The notes beneath the pieces were generated by a model that had not been told where the DNA came from, searched no databases, and saw only the letters and a program-made list of their open reading frames with translations. Source: JAHQVI01 sp963749875 (GTDB lineage: Bacteria; Pseudomonadota; Alphaproteobacteria; Rhizobiales; Rhodomicrobiaceae). Taken from it: DNA of 64,000 bases. Of the stretch, positions 61,111 through 64,000 are shown one piece after another; position 1 is the first letter of the stretch, and each line of letters starts with the position of its first letter. Both the position numbers and the translations under genes were made by a program. The DNA lies in the NCBI GenBank assembly GCA_963749875.1, contig CAVVOX010000002.1, positions 1,116,001 through 1,180,000 on the forward strand, read 5' to 3'.

Positions 61111-61551
61111 ATGTTCATAACGGAAGCCTACGCCCAGGCTGGAGGGGGCCCTGGCGGCGGTGGTCTGCTGTTTCAGCTTTTGCCCTTCGTTCTGATCCTT
61201 GCGATCATGTATTTTCTGATCATCCGGCCGCAACAGAAACGGCTGAAGGATCAGCGGGACATGATCGCCTCGATTCGGCGGAACGATACGGTCGTGACGG
61301 CTGGCGGCATGGTCGGCAAGGTTACCAAGCTGATCGGCGATGCCGAGCTTCAGGTAGAGCTGGCCGATGGCGTCCGCGTCCGCGTGGTCCGGAACACGAT
61401 TTCGGAGGTACGCACACGCGGCGACGTCCGCGAAGCCGCCGCCCGGCAGGAAGCCGTACGCGCCGACAATGATGACGACGATGAGGACGGCGACGTCGAA
61501 GGGGAAAGCCCCGCCGGGAAGTCCGAGAAGGCCAAGGCGAAGCGCGCCTGA
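61111..61551 (+). CDS. yajC: Preprotein translocase accessory subunit YajC
   Basis: A 146-residue inner-membrane protein with one helix (LLFQLLPFVLILAIMYFLII), followed by RPQQKRLKDQRDMIASIRRNDTVVTAGGMVGKV, the conserved YajC core. The C terminus has an acidic then Lys-rich tail (DDDDEDGD ... KAKAKRA). It belongs to the SecDF-YajC complex; yajC-secD-secF follow in order. ATG 61111 is preceded by caaggagg and starts the Gly-rich MFITEAYAQAGGG typical of alphaproteobacteria. Confidence 0.95.
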   Translation: MFITEAYAQAGGGPGGGGLLFQLLPFVLILAIMYFLIIRPQQKRLKDQRDMIASIRRNDTVVTAGGMVGKVTKLIGDAELQVELADGVRVRVVRNTISEVRTRGDVREAAARQEAVRADNDDDDEDGDVEGESPAGKSEKAKAKRA

Positions 61552-61635
61552 GGCTCGCCCGCCCCGGAAGGACATCTTGACCTTTGGCACAAAGACGCAA
61601 AACGCGCTAAAGCTCGTCGCGAAGGCGAGGAACTG

Positions 61636-63237
61636 ATGCTTTATTTTGATCGCTGGAAAATCATTCTGATCGTGACGATTGCGGCAGGGGGGCTGTTGTT
61701 CACGCTGCCCAATCTGTTCGCCCCGAGTCAGCTTCAGGCGCTGCCGGGCTGGATGCAGATGCGCATGCCCCTGGGGCTCGATCTGCAGGGCGGCTCGCAT
61801 CTGCTTCTGCAGATGAACTCCAAGGAGCTTCGGGACGACCTGCTCGAGTCCATCGCTGGCGATGCTCGGCAGGCCCTGCGCGAGGCGCGCATCGGCTATT
61901 CCGGGCTAGGCCGGGCGGGGGACGAGGTCCGCGTCACGATCCGCAAGCCGGAAGATGTCGAGACGGCCCTGACCAAACTGCGTGATCTGGCGCGCCCCCT
62001 GTCGAGTACGATTTTGGGCGGCAGCGGACGCGATCTCGAAGTCGAGCGCGGCGAGGGCAATGTCATCAGGCTGCGGCCATCCCCGGCGGCCCTGACGCAG
62101 CGCGTCAGTGCGGCCCTTGGCTCCTCGATCGAAACCATCCGCCGCCGCATCGACGCCCTCGGCACGACCGAGCCGACGATTCAGCGCCAGGGCGAAGACC
62201 GGATCCTGCTGCAGGTTCCCGGTTTCGACGACCCCGCCCGCCTCAAGACGATCGTCGGCCAGACGGCGAAGCTTACATTCCATCTCGTCGATCAGACCAT
62301 GAGCGCTTCGGAGGCGATCTCCAGCAGGCCGCCGCCAGGATCGGCGGTGTATGAATCAACGGAGGCGGGCGCTCCGCCCTATCTCTTACAGAAGCGCACC
62401 ATCGTCAGCGGCGAGGATTTGGTTGATGCGCAGCCGACCTTCGATCGGCGGACGAATGAGCCGGTCGTCTCCTTCCGTTTCAACTCCTCGGGCGCGCAGC
62501 GATTTGCCAGGGTGACGAAGGAGAATGTCGGCCGCCCCTTCGCCATCGTTCTTGACGACAAGGTCATATCCGCCCCCGTGATCCGCGAGCCCATTTTGGG
62601 TGGCTCCGGTCAGATCTCCGGCAATTTCAGCGTTCAGGAAGCCAACAACCTCGCGATCCTGTTGCGCTCCGGCGCGTTGCCGGCGTCGCTTCAGGTCATC
62701 GAGGAACGGTCCGTGGGCGCCAGCCTCGGCGCGGATTCCATCGAAGCGGGCAAGGTTGCCGGGGTGATCGCCTTTGTCGCCGTCGTGGCTTTCATGATCG
62801 GCGGATACGGGCTGTTCGGGATTTTTGCCGTCGTGGCGCTGATCGTGAATGTCGGGCTGATCATAGCGACACTGTCGCTTCTGCAGGCGACGCTGACCCT
62901 GCCGGGCATTGCCGGTATTGCGCTGACGATGGGTGTTGCGGTCGATTCGAACGTTCTGATCTTTGAGCGGATCAGAGAGGAATCCCGGTCCGGCAAGTCG
63001 ACTATATTGGCCATCGAAGCCGGTTTCTCGCGGGCCTATTCGACCATCATCGACGCCAACCTGACGGGGCTGCTCGGCGGTATCATCCTGTTTTGGCTCG
63101 GCGTCGGGCCTGTCCGGGGATTTGCCGTCACCTTATGTATCGGCATTCTCGCCTCGATGTTCACTGCGATCACGCTGACACGGCTGCTGATCGTGGAGTG
63201 GCTGCGTATTACGCGCCCGCAAACCGTTCCGATTTGA
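61636..63237 (+). CDS. secD: Protein translocase subunit SecD
   Basis: A 533-residue RND-type membrane protein that uses the proton motive force to aid late steps of protein export. It has an N-terminal helix, the LGLDLQGGSHLLLQM motif in the P1 region, the large periplasmic domain (about 60-350), and five further helices with GVAVDSNVLIFERIREE and LTGLLGGIILFWLGVGPVRGFAVTL. Length is typical of alphaproteobacterial SecD. It is in a unit with yajC and secF. Confidence 0.96.
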   Translation: MLYFDRWKIILIVTIAAGGLLFTLPNLFAPSQLQALPGWMQMRMPLGLDLQGGSHLLLQMNSKELRDDLLESIAGDARQALREARIGYSGLGRAGDEVRVTIRKPEDVETALTKLRDLARPLSSTILGGSGRDLEVERGEGNVIRLRPSPAALTQRVSAALGSSIETIRRRIDALGTTEPTIQRQGEDRILLQVPGFDDPARLKTIVGQTAKLTFHLVDQTMSASEAISSRPPPGSAVYESTEAGAPPYLLQKRTIVSGEDLVDAQPTFDRRTNEPVVSFRFNSSGAQRFARVTKENVGRPFAIVLDDKVISAPVIREPILGGSGQISGNFSVQEANNLAILLRSGALPASLQVIEERSVGASLGADSIEAGKVAGVIAFVAVVAFMIGGYGLFGIFAVVALIVNVGLIIATLSLLQATLTLPGIAGIALTMGVAVDSNVLIFERIREESRSGKSTILAIEAGFSRAYSTIIDANLTGLLGGIILFWLGVGPVRGFAVTLCIGILASMFTAITLTRLLIVEWLRITRPQTVPI

Positions 63238-63245
63238 GGTGCCTC

Positions 63246-64000
63246 ATGGCCTTCGCATTCAAACCGATCGAACTCGTTCCGCAGCACACGAATATCCCGT
63301 TTGCGTCTTATTTCCGTGTCTGTCTGACCATTTCGGGAACATTGATTCTCGTGACAATTGTCCTGCTTGCGACGCTCGGGCTGAATTTCGGCATCGATTT
63401 CCGGGGCGGGACGCTGATCGAGATCCGCACGACCAACGGTCCCGCCGATATTGGCGCAATCCGCTCCAATCTGGGCGGTCTCGACCTCGGCGAAGTCCAA
63501 ATTCAGAAGTTCGGTGCGCCCGAGGAAGTGCTGATCCGCATTGCCGAGCAGCCCGGCGGAGAACAGGCGCAGCAGGAGGCGGTCGACAAGATTCAGGCCT
63601 CTCTCGGCCAGAATGTGGAGCTCCGACGCACCGAGGTCGTTGGAGCGACCGTATCGAGTGAGCTCGTTCAGCAGGCGCTGATCGCGCTCGTCCTCACCTG
63701 CCTCGGCATCTTCGTCTATGTGTGGTTCCGGTTCGAATGGCAGTTCGCGCTCGGCGCTGTCGTGGCCCTGTTCCACGATGTGTTCATAACGGTCGGTGTG
63801 TTCTCCGCAACTCAGCTAGATTTCGACCTGACGATCGTAGCCGCGCTTCTGACGATTCTCGGCTATTCGATCAATGACACCGTCGTGATCTATGACCGGA
63901 TCCGGGAAAACTTGCGCAAATATAAGAAGAAGCCGATCAACGAGCTGATCAACCTTTCGGTTAACGAGACGCTGTCACGCACGGTCATGACAACCGGCAC
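63246..64000 (+). CDS. secF: Protein translocase subunit SecF (partial, runs off the window)
   Basis: The start ATG 63246 (MAFAFKPIELVPQHTNI) lies 8 bases after the secD stop. The visible 251 codons cover the first transmembrane helix, LNFGIDFRGGTLIEIRT, the periplasmic domain and helices carrying ALGAVVALFHDVFITVG and TILGYSINDTVVIYDRIRENL, the SecF signatures. The frame remains open at base 64000; about 60 more residues are expected beyond the window. Confidence 0.95.
   Translation, partial: MAFAFKPIELVPQHTNIPFASYFRVCLTISGTLILVTIVLLATLGLNFGIDFRGGTLIEIRTTNGPADIGAIRSNLGGLDLGEVQIQKFGAPEEVLIRIAEQPGGEQAQQEAVDKIQASLGQNVELRRTEVVGATVSSELVQQALIALVLTCLGIFVYVWFRFEWQFALGAVVALFHDVFITVGVFSATQLDFDLTIVAALLTILGYSINDTVVIYDRIRENLRKYKKKPINELINLSVNETLSRTVMTTG

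Overview
The window looks like chromosomal DNA of an alphaproteobacterium, most likely from the Hyphomicrobiales (Rhizobiales). Base composition is high in G+C. The gene content fits that group: an ATP12-type F1 assembly factor, a DUF1134/EipA-type envelope protein, the alphaproteobacterial RibA with a degenerate N-terminal half, a TAXI-TRAP transporter with fused permease, and the housekeeping run erpA-dgt-argS-SPOR-nagZ-scpA-scpB-tatABC-serS-surE-pcm-nlpD followed by yajC-secD-secF. No tRNA, rRNA, CRISPR array or prophage was found. The assignment rests on gene content, not on a marker tree.

Layout. 0.2-5.7 kb (minus strand): atp12 (frameshifted), a HAD phosphatase, an RluA-family pseudouridine synthase, the fluoride channel gene crcB, a two-helix membrane protein translationally coupled to a Tae4-like peptidoglycan amidase, and an alpha/beta-hydrolase-TPR protein broken by an amber codon. 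5.8-12.1 kb: rarA, a flavodoxin-fold reductase, a four-SH3 periplasmic protein, ivd and a periplasmic coiled-coil protein. 12.1-17.4 kb: a frameshifted aldehyde dehydrogenase with an IS5-family element 13 bases upstream of its start codon, a 104-bp dispersed repeat, an IS630-family element, and an EipA/DUF1134 protein. 17.7-27.1 kb: HPP protein, opgG, ribA, a RibD-type reductase, cytochrome b561, a GT2 plus an STT3-like membrane protein, and pyrG. 27.4-37.9 kb: metabolic accessory genes (cytochrome c, a broken FAD oxidoreductase, a frameshifted phosphate-binding/OmpA fusion, ppk2, P450, GMC oxidoreductase, aldehyde dehydrogenase, SDR). 38-42.5 kb: mgtC-like gene and the TAXI-TRAP uptake system. 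42.6-64 kb: the conserved block for Fe-S assembly, translation, chromosome segregation, envelope and protein export, ending inside secF.

Two themes stand out. First, five genes between 0.2 and 31.2 kb each carry one inactivating lesion (three frameshifts, two nonsense codons), while no comparable lesion was seen from 31.4 to 64 kb. This is either accessory-gene decay or local sequence error. Second, intergenic DNA is rich in palindromic or dispersed repeats of at least four kinds. Several of these, and both insertion sequences, abut CTAG or TA sites at gene stop codons.

The best candidate for an undescribed system is the 2.98-5.71 kb segment: an NLR-effector-like alpha/beta hydrolase with TPRs, a long perfect inverted repeat, and a Tae4-type cell-wall amidase whose stop codon overlaps the start of a holin-like or immunity-like membrane protein, with no type VI secretion genes in view.
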